DNA of 64,000 nt. It comes from Papilionanthe hookeriana x Papilionanthe teres. Its lineage: Eukaryota; Streptophyta; Magnoliopsida; Asparagales; Orchidaceae. The position numbers and the translations under genes are program-made. Below, piece by piece: positions 20,457 to 33,289 of this stretch. The first letter of the stretch is position 1. Each line of letters opens with the position of its first letter. The stretch lies in NCBI GenBank assembly GCA_022702705.1, contig CM040421.1:69496121-69560120 (forward strand), given 5' to 3'. The notes below the pieces were generated by a model, which was not told the DNA's origin, did no database searches, and saw only the letters and a list, made by a program, of their open reading frames with translations.

Positions 20457-21520
20457 ATAACATGTACTGTTAAATTTTTAAGAGCCATGCAGCTAAGTAT
20501 GACAATTTTAGAGAAAGTACGTAAATATGCAAGAATTGTGCGGTATATATGTAAATATATATTATACCATCTCTGATTTAACTTTATTTTGTTCGGCGTA
20601 AATTTAACCATTGAACTGAGTCAACTTGGCAGCATCAATTTTTGTGTCTTGGAATTGTGGGTGCTGATGATTTACTTATTTTATTTTTTACTTTTACGAG
20701 TGGAATTATTATAAGAGTTACTCAGTTCTATTAAGATAGTCCGAATGTAAGAACTGGCATTGGTTGTAATTTTGAGAAACAGTATGGATGTCAGATATTA
20801 TAGATCGGAAATTTTGAATTGCATGTCACATTCCAACTTGACTGTTTCTTCCTGATTTGTTTCGTGAAAGTCTTAAGAGAGTCTTCTGGAAAAAAAATTT
20901 GTTGTACGTGGTCCGCACGCGAGCTACATAAGAATGAAGGGACGCAATACACCGGCGAATTTTTTCTTTTTTTTTTTTGCAGGTGTATCACGTTTATAGT
21001 CCATACGTAGCTCGCGTACGGATAAATGTACGAATATTTTTTTGGTGGTTTGACTGCCAGCAACATTTAACATTAGTAGGATTTAGTAAATTCATAAATT
21101 ATAAATACATTAAATTCATCTCCTCGTTGAATTTACTAAATCCAAATTTAAGTTGAATTGAAGGAAAAATTCCATCCTTAAATCCAACAATTCATAAATC
21201 TATGAAACTCACATTTTTTTCATGTTTCTTTAGATTTCATAAATGCGGTGATAAATTATGTAAACAAATGCTGCCAGCCAAAGACTCCCTTGAAGTTGGC
21301 TTTGGAAGAACAAAGGGGCTATTTATTCTTTATTTGTAGAACTTGATGACTTAATATATAAATAATTCTTCTCTCCAATGATACTGCTCTCTTAAATGAT
21401 GGAAGCCTGTAATGCTTTTGTTGAAGAGTAGATGCCATTTTGTTGTGATAGGGAAGATTTTATTTTCTCTAACTTATAGAGAGCAAAGAGGTCTACCATT
21501 GTGGAGTTTTTCATGCATTG
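20346..21520. other. AT-rich DNA with TA/CA runs, no exon found
   Basis: It contains a CACA/TATA run at about 20,402-20,458. I looked for SUMO exon 1 (an acidic N-terminus ending HINLKVKGQ) on the plus strand and did not find it. Confidence 0.4.
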
Positions 21521-21523
21521 TAG

Positions 21524-21853
21524 GATGCTCATGAACTTTTCTTCAGAATCAAACGCAAAACTCCACTAAAGAAACTCATGAATGCTTTATGTAATCGGCA
21601 GAAACTTGATATTAATTTCGTTGGATCCCTCATCGGTGGAAAGAGAATTGATGGTGATCAAACACCAAATGAGGTAGTTTACATATTTATTTTTGTAGAT
21701 TTGTTTAATTTTTCTGGAAGAGTAGCTTAATTAGCTTGGTCACTACTTCTTCGTCGTGATTCTGTTCTTTGTTTACTGTTAGAACTGGAAGATGGAGACG
21801 AAATTGATGCTATGGGAATTTGTGGGGGTTGTGTGATAAACTATGCTTATTGA
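21524..21853 (+). pseudogene. SUMO-like gene fragment (exons 2 and 3)
   Basis: Exon 2 (21,524-21,673, acceptor 'gtag', donor gtagtt) encodes 50 residues without a stop: DAHELFFRIKRKTPLKKLMN, then ALCNRQKLDI and ending DGDQTPNE. This matches the central part of plant SUMO (FRIKRST.LKKLMNAYC.RQ ... QTPDE) and ends where plant SUMO exon 2 normally ends. Exon 3 (coding match from 21,785 to the TGA at 21,851-21,853) gives LEDGDEIDAM, then GICGGCVINYAY: the diglycine used for conjugation is present, followed by a six-residue tail like that of immature SUMO. Against function: the only nearby acceptor AG (21,781-21,782) leaves two extra bases before LED and shifts the frame, the residues before the diglycine differ from HQTGG, and exon 1 was not found. 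Most likely a pseudogene with an intron-containing (DNA-level) origin. Confidence 0.8.
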
Positions 21854-21859
21854 ACTTTT

Positions 21860-23560
21860 TATTTTAATAGTCTTAAATTTTGCGGTCATGTTGAGAACCA
21901 TTATATAGTTGATATGATTTCATTAGTATTTTGGAAGCACGAGCTTTTGTCTTGGACTGAAATTTGTTTTGAAACTGAATTATCTAAATCAATGATATTT
22001 TGCTGAGTTAGTTGAAAGTGACCTCTCCATTGCTGTAGTTGAATGATGTGTCCAGAGGCGGTATGGAAATATCAATAGAGAAAGGAAAAAAGAGGAAGTA
22101 GCTGTTAATTCAATAATAGAGGCACAAGGAAAATGATGCTATGAGATTAAAAACTGGGATTAGTGTTTTCGTTGAGTTTTTTTTTTTAGACTGGTCAAAT
22201 TCTTCTCAAAATAAGGTTATGCAAGATGATTTTAAAGAGCCAATGAATCACATTTGAATCAATATAAAGTGAAATTTGATTTTATTGTAATTATCATGAT
22301 CAACTCATCTAAATAAAATTACATAAGTTGTATGTGTTGATATTAGAATTAATTTTTTTACCCCTTTAGTTAACCCTTTATTGCATCCAAAATGGGGCTC
22401 TTGGAGAAATGAATGTATTCATCTCAACATAAATAAAGATGTTAAATTTGCTTAGAAATAAGTGCAATATTAATTTTAATTGATATCTCATAGAAAGTAT
22501 TAATCTCAACATAAATTCAATGGCCTTGATATTTTGCATAATTAAAATTAAAACATAATATTTTTTCAAATTTTCCAAAAAGCAAAAATAAAATAAACCA
22601 ACAGATAGTTCACTTTGTGTTATTTTTTTTCATAATATATAGACTATGTTTCAAATTATACCTTTACAATTCACCGAATTGATTATACCTATTATGAAGT
22701 TGTTTTCTTCCTTCCAAATGCACATTAATCATTGAAATCAATTTCACTTCTTGTCGGGTTTAGTGATATTTAGCTTATATATTTAAATGTACAATGATCT
22801 TTTAAAATTGTGATAACCAATTAAAAGGTGTGCCACCCAAGATATAAATAAACTCCATGACACTATTTGTAGTAAAATCCAAAACAAATTAATTATTAAG
22901 CGTACTTTTATTTATATAGTATTATTTAATTTGATGAAAACAAGTTATGTAATCTAATGATTTACTAAGTTTTTATTTGAGTTTAATCAATACATAGGAT
23001 CATGTAGATGATGTAGATTAAGGTTGGTAACTCTATTTGAAGATAAGACTTTAAAAGGTACAAATTTTTCAGGTTGATGTTTCATTCAAGATAAAAGTAT
23101 GGCTTAGTACATCTTTAAGACAAATTTTGTATTAATGATATTTAAGGCAAATTTAAACCTTTAAAACCTAATATAGACTCTCTTCATTGTGAACCAACCG
23201 AACATAACAAACTAATCCCTGCATCAAAAGCTAAGATCTAGATATATAGTAAATAAGCAATGCAGACATCTTTTAAGACTCATTAAACCTCTAGTTAGAC
23301 TCAATAATATGAAATTTGATCATAGAAACGTTTCATGGCTCTATATCAACAAAATAACTTCCAAATTAATTTAAGCACTTCTCCAAACCGTGTTCAACTA
23401 TTAATTTAAATGAACCATTTATGAAGGATTTCATTATTTTATATTGCAGTTTATGAACTCATATCTAATCCTTTAAGAGCAAACTCAATGAGCTATTTCT
23501 TAAAAGCTATTACTTCATAATCAATTACCTTGACTACGAAACTTTATGTTATATCAATAT
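21860..23560. other. AT-rich DNA, no gene seen
   Basis: No exon, RNA gene or known repeat was recognised between the SUMO fragment and the tandem duplication. Confidence 0.4.
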
Positions 23561-26351
23561 TCATATATTGGGTGAAAGTATAAAAAAAATTCTCATTGCT
23601 ATTTTCCCAAGCTTTCAAATACTTATTAAATTGGAAGGAGAGTTTTCTCATCAAAATTTTTATCTGAAGCTATGTCCACAAATTTTATAACAAAATCTTA
23701 AAATACTTTCTCTTTTAGTAGTTTTCTTTCACTTCAAGATAAATTGATTTCTCTTGATTAGAGTTTTCCAAGGAGTATTCTTCATTTTCCATAGCAACAT
23801 ATTTAGATAGTTTAATGGGTATCCAAAATCTATGTTGAAATGACTAAAATGCTTCATCTGTAAATCTATAAAAATTGACATTCCTACAAATTTTGACAGG
23901 AATCTCTGTGGAGATAATTTATTTATTTAAAAAATTCCTATCTTCAATAATTTTAGATCCTCGATCAGTCATCTTTTGAATTTGTTTGTTTAATTATCTG
24001 TCGTTTTTGTCAAATAATCTTCCTTTCAAATAAGTTGTCTATTGTCGACCAGCTCCCGACTCCTGACTTTGGACTTTGATATCCATTTTGATTGTCAACA
24101 AAGATCAATGTCTATCATCATCTATCTATCATTGATCAATATAGATGTCTAACATTTGCCCATTAGTCGTGGACTGATGTTGACCTCTCCCATCACACAT
24201 CCAAATCCAAGAGGAATAATTAGCAAGGTTCTCTTGCTCGAGGAACTCCAATCAAATATCAAAGTTCAATACAATTCTCCAAAGGACATCATTCTCTAAA
24301 TTTATTCCATTTGAAGTTCTTTAATGTCTATTATTTGGTCCAAAAAATGGGACAGATTCTGAAAGCACTCATAAATATGACTTGCTCGTACTCTCACTCC
24401 ACACATATCATAACCTAAGAAATATGTTGGAAGATCTCTTGTTGGAAGAAAAAGTAGGTCATGAAATTCATCATCTAACCAGCTTATTAATAGACCAACT
24501 AGCAACTATTTGTAGTAGAAAAAAATGATTTTGATTGTACAAAATCTCCACATGCAAATCCTACTTCTTAATGCAAACAGAAATATCATTGAAGATTACC
24601 GCTCAAGTTTGAGACCCTCGTTGAATTGTTACAATCCCCTGAATCATGTTCAAGGCGCATGACCAAATAAGTCGAAGGAGCTGATTTCATCAAAAAGCCC
24701 TGTTGAATTCATCCAAGAATTAAACTTACCATGAAAATAGCTCAGTTCGTCCATAAGCCAAGCACGTTTAGAAAAATAACTAATTTCTTCTAGCAGCTTA
24801 ACTCTTCCAAAAGCTATCTCTGGAATAAATCTCCCATGAAAACTCTTGTAGAATAGTTCTCCCAAGAGAACTCTCCCAGAACAGTTCTTATAAGAAAATA
24901 AAACTCTCAGGAGAACTCTCCCCATGGGCCAACTCCCAAGAGGACTCCCCCAAAACAGTTCTTATAAGAAAATAAAACTCTCTAGAGAACTCTCCCCATG
25001 GGCAAGTTGGCTAACTGTTTATCAAAATAAAAATTATTATAATATACACGCAAGAAAAAGAAAATAGTATAAATCAAAATCCTCAATAAGATTTAAATGT
25101 AATTACACCCATATATTTTTTTTATGAAAACTCTTATATAAAAAGGAAAAAAATTTACTAAATAACTCATTGGGATGTCATAGATGGCTATTATTTGGAC
25201 TGGTTCAGGACATCCATTTATAATCTAAAAAATAATATAGCACTTCCCTAAAAATCCCTTCTCTTCAGCTCACTCTTTCTTTATTATGTTGCTCTCTCTT
25301 TGAGGTGTGTAATCTATAGAGAATATAGGATTTAACACTTTAAGGTGTGAGTATCATGCCACAGAAAAAAAAAAAGCTATACAAAAGGCAGAATTGAGGC
25401 ATATAAGTCACTAACATAATGTATTGCACTAGAGAATTCGTCCAGGAGTTCTTTCAAGAGACCTCTCTCAAAGTTACTCTCTTAGAACAACTCTCCTCAA
25501 AATTTCTTCTATAATAACTTTAGGAAGACAATTTGCCCAATAGACAAAGATGAGTTACTCAAGAGGCAGAGCTAAACAGTAGAGAAACTTCTAACAACAG
25601 AGTTTAATAAAGAGAAAATCTCTCAAAATTCTCTCTTTTATATTTATTTTATTTTAGGGATAATTACGTACAAACAACCCAAAACAATGATATTTCTAAA
25701 TTAACTACACATGTATTTTTTTGAATTATAGAAATGATGTGTTTATGCGTGCCACAATCAAACAATAGGAAATTTGATAAGAATGAAAAATATGGGTTGG
25801 GATTTTACCATGAATTTTAATATTTGAGTGAGAATTTGAAAACTGGAAGAAAAAGGGTGTTTAATTTGTTAATAGCAAGTTTTGGGTGGTCTGCTTTTAA
25901 TTGCCCCTTTATTTTATTTTATTTTATTGTGCTTATATTTTTGTTAACTATGTCAATCGACAAATTCATATGTACTCATCTAATAATTAAGATAAAAATT
26001 ATTTGTTATATTGAATGAGTTCCCCAATAATACTCGGGGAGATCATCTTATTTACTAATCAAGAAATTTGTCCCTTGTAAGCAAGTTTCCTAAAAGAAAA
26101 AGAAAAGCCATCTAAACCTTTAGACCCTACTTGATTTAATAATCGAATTCTAGGAATGAGTTTGGAGAATATCTTTTCAGATTATAACACGGTCAAATAA
26201 AAGATGAAGTCAGTTAACGTAGAGATTTAAGATCATGAGATATTTTCCTAACTAAAATGAAAAAAAAAATTATGATAATTGCTTCCTACATGAGAGCTAC
26301 AACTCCCAAGTAAAGGATCGTCCAAACTTAACAAACCGTCTAACTCTTTTA
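23561..26351. repeat. Large tandem duplication, unit 1
   Basis: Nearly the whole stretch is repeated directly after itself (26,352-28,898), starting at 'ttcatatattgggtgaaa' and ending at 'taactctttta'. Differences are point changes and indels, the largest being about 125 bp near 23,900-24,020 that is absent from unit 2. The unit holds an LTR-like segment at about 24,627-25,340. Confidence 0.9.
24627..25340 (+). repeat. LTR-like segment in unit 1
   Basis: It runs from 'tgttacaatcccctgaatcatgttc' to 'aggatttaaca', beginning TG and ending CA like an LTR. It shares 'gttcaagg..ca.gacca', 'ctgttgaattc.tcc' and 'atagctcagttc' with the solo LTR at 29,402-30,000. An internal duplication of about 95 bp ('gaactctccccatgggc' twice) makes it longer than the unit-2 copy. 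Confidence 0.6.
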
Positions 26352-28898
26352 TTCATATATTGGGTGAAATTAAAAGAAAAAATTTCATTGCTATTTTTCC
26401 AAGCTTTCAAATGCTTATTAAATTGGAAGGAGAGTTTTCTTCTCAAAATTTTTGTCTGAAGCTATGTCCACAAATTTTATAACAAAATCTTAATTACTTT
26501 CTCTTTTAGTAGTTTTCTTTTACTTCAGGATAAATTGATTTCTCTTGGTTAAAGTTTTTCAAGTAGTATTCTTCATTTTCCATAGCAACATATTTAGATA
26601 GTTTAATGAGTATCCAAAATCTATGTTGAAATGACTAAAATGCTTCATCCATAAATCTATAAAAATTGACATTCCTACAAATTTTTCTTTTAAATAAGTT
26701 GTCTATTGTCGACCAGCTCCCGACACATGACTTTGGACTTTGATATCCATTTTGATTGTCAACCAAAATCAATGCCTATCATAATCTATCTATCATTGAT
26801 CAATATAGATGTCTAACATTTGCCCATTAGTCGTGGACTGATGTTGACCTCTCCCATCACCCATCCAAATCCAAGAGGAATAATTAGCGAGGTTCTCTTG
26901 CTTGAGGAACTCCAATCAAATAGAATCCAAAGGACATCATTCTCTAAATTTATTCCATTTGAAGTTATTTAATGTCTATTATTTGGCCCAAAAAATGGGA
27001 TAGATTCTGAAAGCACTCATAAATATGACTTGCTCATACTCTCACTCCACACATATCATAACCAAAGAAATATGTTGGAAGATCTCTTGTTGGAAAAAAA
27101 AAATAGGTCATGAAATTCATCATCTAACCGGCTTATTAATAGACCAACTAGCAACTATTTGTAGTAGAAAAAAATGATTTAGATTGTACAAAATCTCCAT
27201 ATGCATATCCTACTTCTTAATGCAAACAAAAATACCATTGAAGATTACCGCCCAAGTTTGAGAACCTCGTTGTATTGTTACAATCCCTTGAATCATGTTC
27301 AAAACGCATGACCAGATAAGTCGAAGGAGCTAATTTCATCAAAAAACCCTGTTGAATTCGTCCAAGAATTGAACTTCTCCATGGAAATAGCTCAGTTCAT
27401 CCGTAAGCCAAACGAGTTTAGAAAAATAATTAATTTCTTCTACAGCTAAACTCTTCCAAAAGATATCTCTAGAATAAATCTCCCATGAGAACTCTTTTAG
27501 AATAGTTCTCCCAAGAGAACTCTCCCAAAAGAGTTCTTATAAGAAAATAAAACTCTCAAGAGAACTCTCCCCATGGGCAAGTTGACTAACTGTTTATCAA
27601 AATAAAAATTATTATAATATACGTGCGAGAAAAAGAAAGAGTATAAATCAAAATGCTTTTATGAAAACTCTTATATAAAAGGGGGAAAAAATTTAATAAA
27701 TAACTCATTGGGATGTCATAAATGGCTATTATTTGGACTGAATCAGGACATCCATTTATAATCTAAAAATAATATAGAACTTCCCTTACAATCCCTTCTC
27801 TTCAGCTCACTCTTTCTTTATTATGTTGCTCTCTCTTTGAGTTGTGAAATCTATAGAGAATTCAGGATTTAACACTTTAAGTTATGAATATCATGCCACA
27901 GACAAAAAAAGCTATACAGAAGGCAGAATTGAGGCATATAAAGTCATTAACATAATGAATTGCACTAGAGAATTCATCTAGGAGTTATTTCAAGAGACCT
28001 CTCTCAAAATTACTCTCTTTGAACAACTCTACTCAAAATTTCTTCTATAATAACTTTAGGAAAATAGTTTGCCCAATAGTGATCATGTCATATATAGACA
28101 CGAAGATGAGTTACTCAAAAGACAGAGCTAAGCAATAGAGAATCTTCTAACAACTGGGTTTACTAAAGAGAAAATCTCTCAAAATTCTCTCTTTTACTTT
28201 TATTTTATTTTAGGGATAATTACATAGACAACCCAAAATATTGATATTTATAAATTAACTACCCATGTATTTTTTTGAATTACAGAAGTGATATGTATAT
28301 GCATGCCACAATCAAACAATAGAAAATTTGATAAGAATGAAAAATATGAGTTGGGATTTTATCATGAATTTTAATATTTGAGTGAGAACTTGAAAAATGG
28401 AAGAAAAAGGGTGTTTGATTTGTAGATAGCAAGTTTTGGGTGGTCTGTTTTTAATTGCCCTTTTATTTTATTTTATTTTATTGTGCATATATTTTTCTTA
28501 ACTCTGTCAATCTGTATATTCATATGTACTCACCTAATGATTAAGATAAAAATTATTTGTTATATTGAATAAGTTCCCGAATAGCACTCGGGGAATTCAT
28601 CTTATTTGCAAAACAAGAAATTTGTCCCTTGTAAGCAAGTTCCTAAAAGAAAAAGAAAAACCATCTAAACTTTTAGACCCTACTTGATTCAATAATCAAA
28701 TTCTAGGAATGAGTTTGGAGAATATCTTTTCAGATTATAACACGGTCAAATAAAGGATGAAGTCAGTTAACGTAGAGATTTAAGATCATGAGATATTTTC
28801 CTAACTAAAATGAAAAAAAGAAATTACGATAATTGCTTCTTACATGAGAGCTACAACTCCCAAGTAAAGGATCATCCAAACTTTACGAACCATCTAAC
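26352..28898. repeat. Large tandem duplication, unit 2
   Basis: Second copy of 23,561-26,351, including the corresponding LTR-like segment at about 27,276-27,875. The duplication ends at 'ctaactctttta', after which the sequence is unique ('ttattgagttgtattac'). Confidence 0.9.
27276..27875 (+). repeat. LTR-like segment in unit 2
   Basis: Runs from 'tgttacaatcccttgaatc' to 'aggatttaaca'. Homologous to 24,627-25,340 but without its internal 95-bp duplication. Confidence 0.6.
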
Positions 28899-29315
28899 TC
28901 TTTTATTATTGAGTTGTATTACATGGAAACAACCAATCTAGTTGCATAAGAAAGATGAAATTCCATATAAAAAAATTTAAATTCACTGATAATACTTTGG
29001 AAACTCAACCTATAAGACCATCTAATCAACCCAACAAATAACTATATTAAAAAAATATCATAGAAAACAAAAGTTGAAAACTTATGAGAATGCTCCTTGA
29101 AGGTGAGCCAAAATGCCTCCAAAAAAAAAATCATGTAGATGTAGCCAAAGTGCCCCAAGATGATTCCCTATAATAAAGCTAAGATCCCCCTAATATATAA
29201 ATAGTTAACACATATTGAAATACAATACTCATCTTTACTTGAACTTATCTAATAAATTCATTTTTTAGACCAGAGAATATTCACTTGTATATAGAGACGA
29301 GCAATGCATAGTTTC

Positions 29316-29347
<32 letters not shown>

Positions 29348-29396
29348 CTTCTTTTTGTAGTCATTATTTAAAGATACAAGAGAAATAGTAAATTAA
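28899..29396. other. AT-rich spacer
   Basis: Unique AT-rich DNA with a (TA)n run at 29,317-29,342. No gene seen. Confidence 0.4.
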
Positions 29397-29401
29397 ATAA
29401 G

Positions 29402-30000
29402 TGTTGTTGAAATCCTCTCGACTGTGTTCAAGGAGCACAACCAAATCCATGGAGCTGAATTGTCCAAAAGACATGTTGAATTCATCCGGGAGCTAAACTT
29501 ACCAAGGAAAATAGCTCAGTTCATCAAGATGCTATACTCGTCCAAAAAAATAGCTGAGTTCGTCCAACAATTGAACTCTCCTGGAAATCTCTCCCTAGAT
29601 AACTTTCCTAAAATAATTCTATCAGATGAACTCTCCCAAACTCTCCCAAGAGAACTCTCTCCATGGCCAAGTGAGCTGGCAGGAAGGTTTATCAGTGCTA
29701 CTTATTATAATAATATTAATTATAATATCCACACCAATAAAAGTCTAAGGGTAGATCTAAAATCTCTTTTAGATTTAAATATAATATCACATGGTATATA
29801 TTATAGGAAAAACTCACATATATAAAGGAAAAGAATGAAATGTAATAGACAGTTCATGAGAGATCACATGATACCAATTTTGGACTGTGATTCATGACAT
29901 AATTCATAATCTCAAAAATAATATAGCACTTCCCCAACAATCCCTCCTTCACATATTCTTCCATTGAGGTGTGAATCCACAGACAATTCAAGATTCAACA
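29402..30000 (+). repeat. Solo LTR related to the 24-kb and 27-kb segments
   Basis: It starts TGTTGTTGAAATCC and ends AGATTCAACA, so the ends are inverted (TGTTG/CAACA). It contains repeated 'agct.a.ctcgtcca' units and 'gaactctccc' blocks, which create a 133-residue frame that I regard as non-coding. No internal region follows, and no 5-bp target duplication is visible. Confidence 0.6.
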
Positions 30001-30415
30001 CCCATGAGTACAAATTTCTAAGCCCTTAAGAAACATATTCAAGGAAGCAACATAAAAATATGTGGTCCTATTTTCCATTTAGTAGAAATAATTAGTGAAA
30101 GTCAGAATTATACTTAGTTTTGAATTTGCTTAACCTTGATGGGAGGCAGACTTTTCATCTTCAACATTCACTACTAGATAAGTTGTATTTTTTTGCCTAC
30201 TTACTGATCCATTCGAATGAAGCTAAATTTTATATTCCTTTTAGTGATTTTTCGCAAAATTATTGTATTTTTATATAATCAATACATAATTTTTATATTT
30301 ATTTGTAAAACACTGATGTCTAAGTAAAAAATAATATACATGAAATTTTTTTTTTAAATTCTATTTTAGTGACAATTTTAAACCATTTAAAAATTGTATT
30401 ATCATAAAAATAAAA
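30001..30415. other. AT-rich DNA, no gene
   Basis: Nothing recognised. Confidence 0.35.
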
Positions 30416-30417
30416 AT

Positions 30418-31175
30418 GAATATTTAAATTTAAATTTTAGACATGCAAATACATAATAATTTAATGGCTATAAATCATATACTCTTTTTAAGGGTCATTA
30501 GTAGGCCTTTCTTTTCATTTGCTCTCTTTTGTTAAAATAGAAAATATAATGCTTTTTAGTTTTATAAAATCGATGTGATACATGTGACATAAATAAGAGA
30601 AATATCAAACATATTTTACATGAAAATTTTAATATGGGAAAAATAATAATCATAGGAGAACTCATTATATCAAAGAAGAAAGAGAGTATCGACTGACATA
30701 AAATCAAATTAAAAAAAATAAAAAAGAAAAGAAAACTCACGTCTTCTACAAATAAATAAATTATTTAGAGACATTTACAAGACAACTTGTAAGAAAAAAA
30801 TTCAAATATAAATATATAGACTTAAACTTTAGGCATGTTAATACATAAAAATTTAATGGGTATAAATCAACTATTCTTTCTATGGGTATTTGGTAGGCCA
30901 TTCTTTTCATTTTCTCTTTTCAGTTAAAAAAGAAAATATAATGTTTTTATCGTTATAAAATAATGCCATAAATAATGAAATAAATAAGAGAAACACAATA
31001 CATATTTTAAGTGAACATTTAAAAATGGGAAAATTAGTCAAAGGAGAACTCATTGTATGAAAAAAGAAAGAAAGTGTCGAACACATAAAATCAAACTTAA
31101 AAGAAAAAAAATTCAAGACTTCTACAAAGAAATAAATTATTTATAGACTTTACAAGACCACCTGTAAGAAAATTA
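30418..31175. repeat. Tandem duplication of about 385 bp including LTR sequence
   Basis: 30,418-30,790 and 30,805-31,175 are similar in direct orientation (shared 'tttaatgg.tataaatca', 'gtaggcc.ttcttttcatt', 'ggagaactcatt.tat', 'cttctacaaa.aaataaattattta'). The right unit overlaps the 3' LTR of copia C. Confidence 0.75.
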
Positions 31176-31265
31176 CTCAAAATATGGTCAATAAAGTAAT
31201 ATCACATGGATCATAATCTAAATGTTATTATAAAATCAATCCAATGGTAAATCTTCAACAAAACA
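30950..31265 (-). repeat. 3' LTR of Ty1/copia element C
   Basis: Read on the minus strand it starts TGTTT directly after a purine-rich tract (ggaagaggtgggaaa, complement of 31,266-31,280) and ends near 'gcattattttataacg'. It is homologous to 35,700-35,975. Confidence 0.65.
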
Positions 31266-31439
31266 TTTCCCACCTCTTCCATAAAAATAAAATAAAATAA
31301 AATAAAATAAAAAAACTCTAGGAACCAACAATGAAAATCAACCAAGTCTAAGCAACGTTCAAACTTGACAATCAAGAGTATCTTAGTCATCATAATGACA
31401 ATTATCATGGGATACTAATCTTGATCACAAAAAATATCA

Positions 31440-31660
31440 CCACAAATAATAACTTTACAAATAAAGTGATAACAAATATCACTATGTTCAGATGTTTAGT
31501 GAGACAAATAGTACTTTAACTATCATACATTATTATGATAATCTTTAAATCTTCCTTAAGCTCTCTAGACAAATATTTCAACCGAAAAGTTTCTTTATAA
31601 GCTTCAGTAATAGTTATGCACTCAATTTCGATTGTAGAAAATGCTATTGTGGTCAATAAA
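31440..31660 (-). pseudogene. Copia C RNase H
   Basis: The minus strand gives FSTIEIECITITEAYKETF, then LKYLSREL and, after decay, STICLTKH. This corresponds to the 'STTEAEYIA.TEA.KE..WL..L..EL ... SAI.L.KN' pattern of copia RNase H. Confidence 0.65.
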
Positions 31661-32279
31661 GGGACCTTCTAGCTAACTGCACAACCACAAATGATAAACA
31701 CATATCTTATAAGTAATGTCCTACTATCGAAATCTCTAAGTATGAATCAACATAGTCGATGACTTTATTTGTAGTCCTCCCCAATCACATTAAGAAAAAA
31801 AACTTTTATTTCACATAAATACCTAAGCATGCAGCAAATTGCTTGTCGATGTTGTTTACTCGGATTACTCATTTACCTATTAAATGTACCAATTACATAT
31901 AAAAAAAATTAAATAAGAACATATCAAGACATTCATGAGAGATTACACTACTCTGAAATATGAAACTCGTGATATATTCTTAATCTCATCATTTTAATAG
32001 AGATACAACTGATGAGATTATGGAATACATAGCTAAAAAAGTACTAACAAGTTTGACATTTTGCATATTGATTTTATATTAAACTTTATATCTCTATGTA
32101 TCTTCACATTGAAAATTGTCTTTTCAACTCTCAAATCTTTCATCTCAAACTCACTACTTTATTGAGCCTTCAACCTATTGATTTTTCTCATATTCTTAAT
32201 AGTTATCAACAAAAGTTGATACAACTATCATAGCTAATCTTCTTAAACTCATTAGTGATCAAAAATAAATCAAATTTTA

Positions 32280-32480
32280 TATAGAACTGCCTACAAGATC
32301 ATTTCAAACCATAAAGAGATTTTTAAAAAGCTTATATAATCCTTTTTATTTTTTATTTGCAACCTCAAAACCTCAAGTTGTTGTATCTAAATATACTCCT
32401 TGAGCTTTACGTATAAAAATGTAGTTTTTACATCCAACTGGCCAAGCTCAAGATCACGATGAGCCATAATACTAAGTAAA
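32280..32480 (-). pseudogene. Copia C reverse transcriptase fragment
   Basis: The minus strand reads AHRDLELGQLDVKTTFLYVK, then LKEYI, equal to the RVT_2 segment 'DLEL.QLDVKTAFLHG.LEEEIYM'. The rest of the domain (about 31,900-32,900) is present but too decayed to follow. Confidence 0.7.
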
Positions 32481-33289
32481 ACTTTAATTTAACTATGGTT
32501 AACTATTAAAAAAATTGCGTCTATAAAGTATACACCTTATATTTGATTGAATTCTTTCACAACTGGTCTAACATTCTATCAACATCTTTAACTTTAAGTA
32601 TATCTTTTTTTTTTCTTAAACAGTAATTTACAGTGAATAGATTTTTTCCCTTGGGTATCTTCACTAAATCGTAAGTACCATATTTTAGTAGGAATTCCAT
32701 CTCCTCATGCATAACAATCATCCATTAACTAGAATCAATGTCATTAACTACCTCTTTATAACCAAAAGATTATTTATCTTCGACCATGTTTAGGATATAA
32801 GTAACCAAATTATCCTCATCATACATTTATGGTGACTTAATTGTTCTCTTTATTCTGTCCTTAGCAATAAAGTATTATAGTGGTTGTTATCTTGTTGATG
32901 GAGAAGTGAAATTGCTTGTGAATACTTGAATTTAACTGAGAATTCATTGCATAAGATGTACTTATCTCAATCTGCAGGGAATTCACACCAAAAGAAGTAC
33001 TTATCTAAAGATAAAATATTTTCCTCTTGATCTATAGTTGGTGTTGCACAAGTAGCCTCGCATTCAAGATTATGAAACACACCTTCTCCATTATAGTCAT
33101 CTTCAAACACTTTGCCACATCATTTTGCTATGACCTATATCACAATATGAAGGAATTCCTTTTGATTTGCATAATACATTAATTTCTTCTGAAGAATACT
33201 CCAAGCTATGATCAGTATGAAGACATTTAATAAATCTTCCATTCTACTTCCCAGCCATAATCTTTTAATCTTTAAATGCAATCAACGCA

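Noticed and set aside
21783..21835. In-frame continuation of SUMO exon 3 from the canonical acceptor
   Set aside because: Starting at the AG (21,781-21,782) gives a frame unrelated to SUMO that soon stops; the SUMO match is in the frame two bases later, so no clean functional splice can be claimed.
29424..29825. 133-residue plus-strand frame
   Set aside because: It is the translation of repeated 'gagctgaa.tcgtcca'-type LTR units; related copies at 24 and 27 kb are not open.
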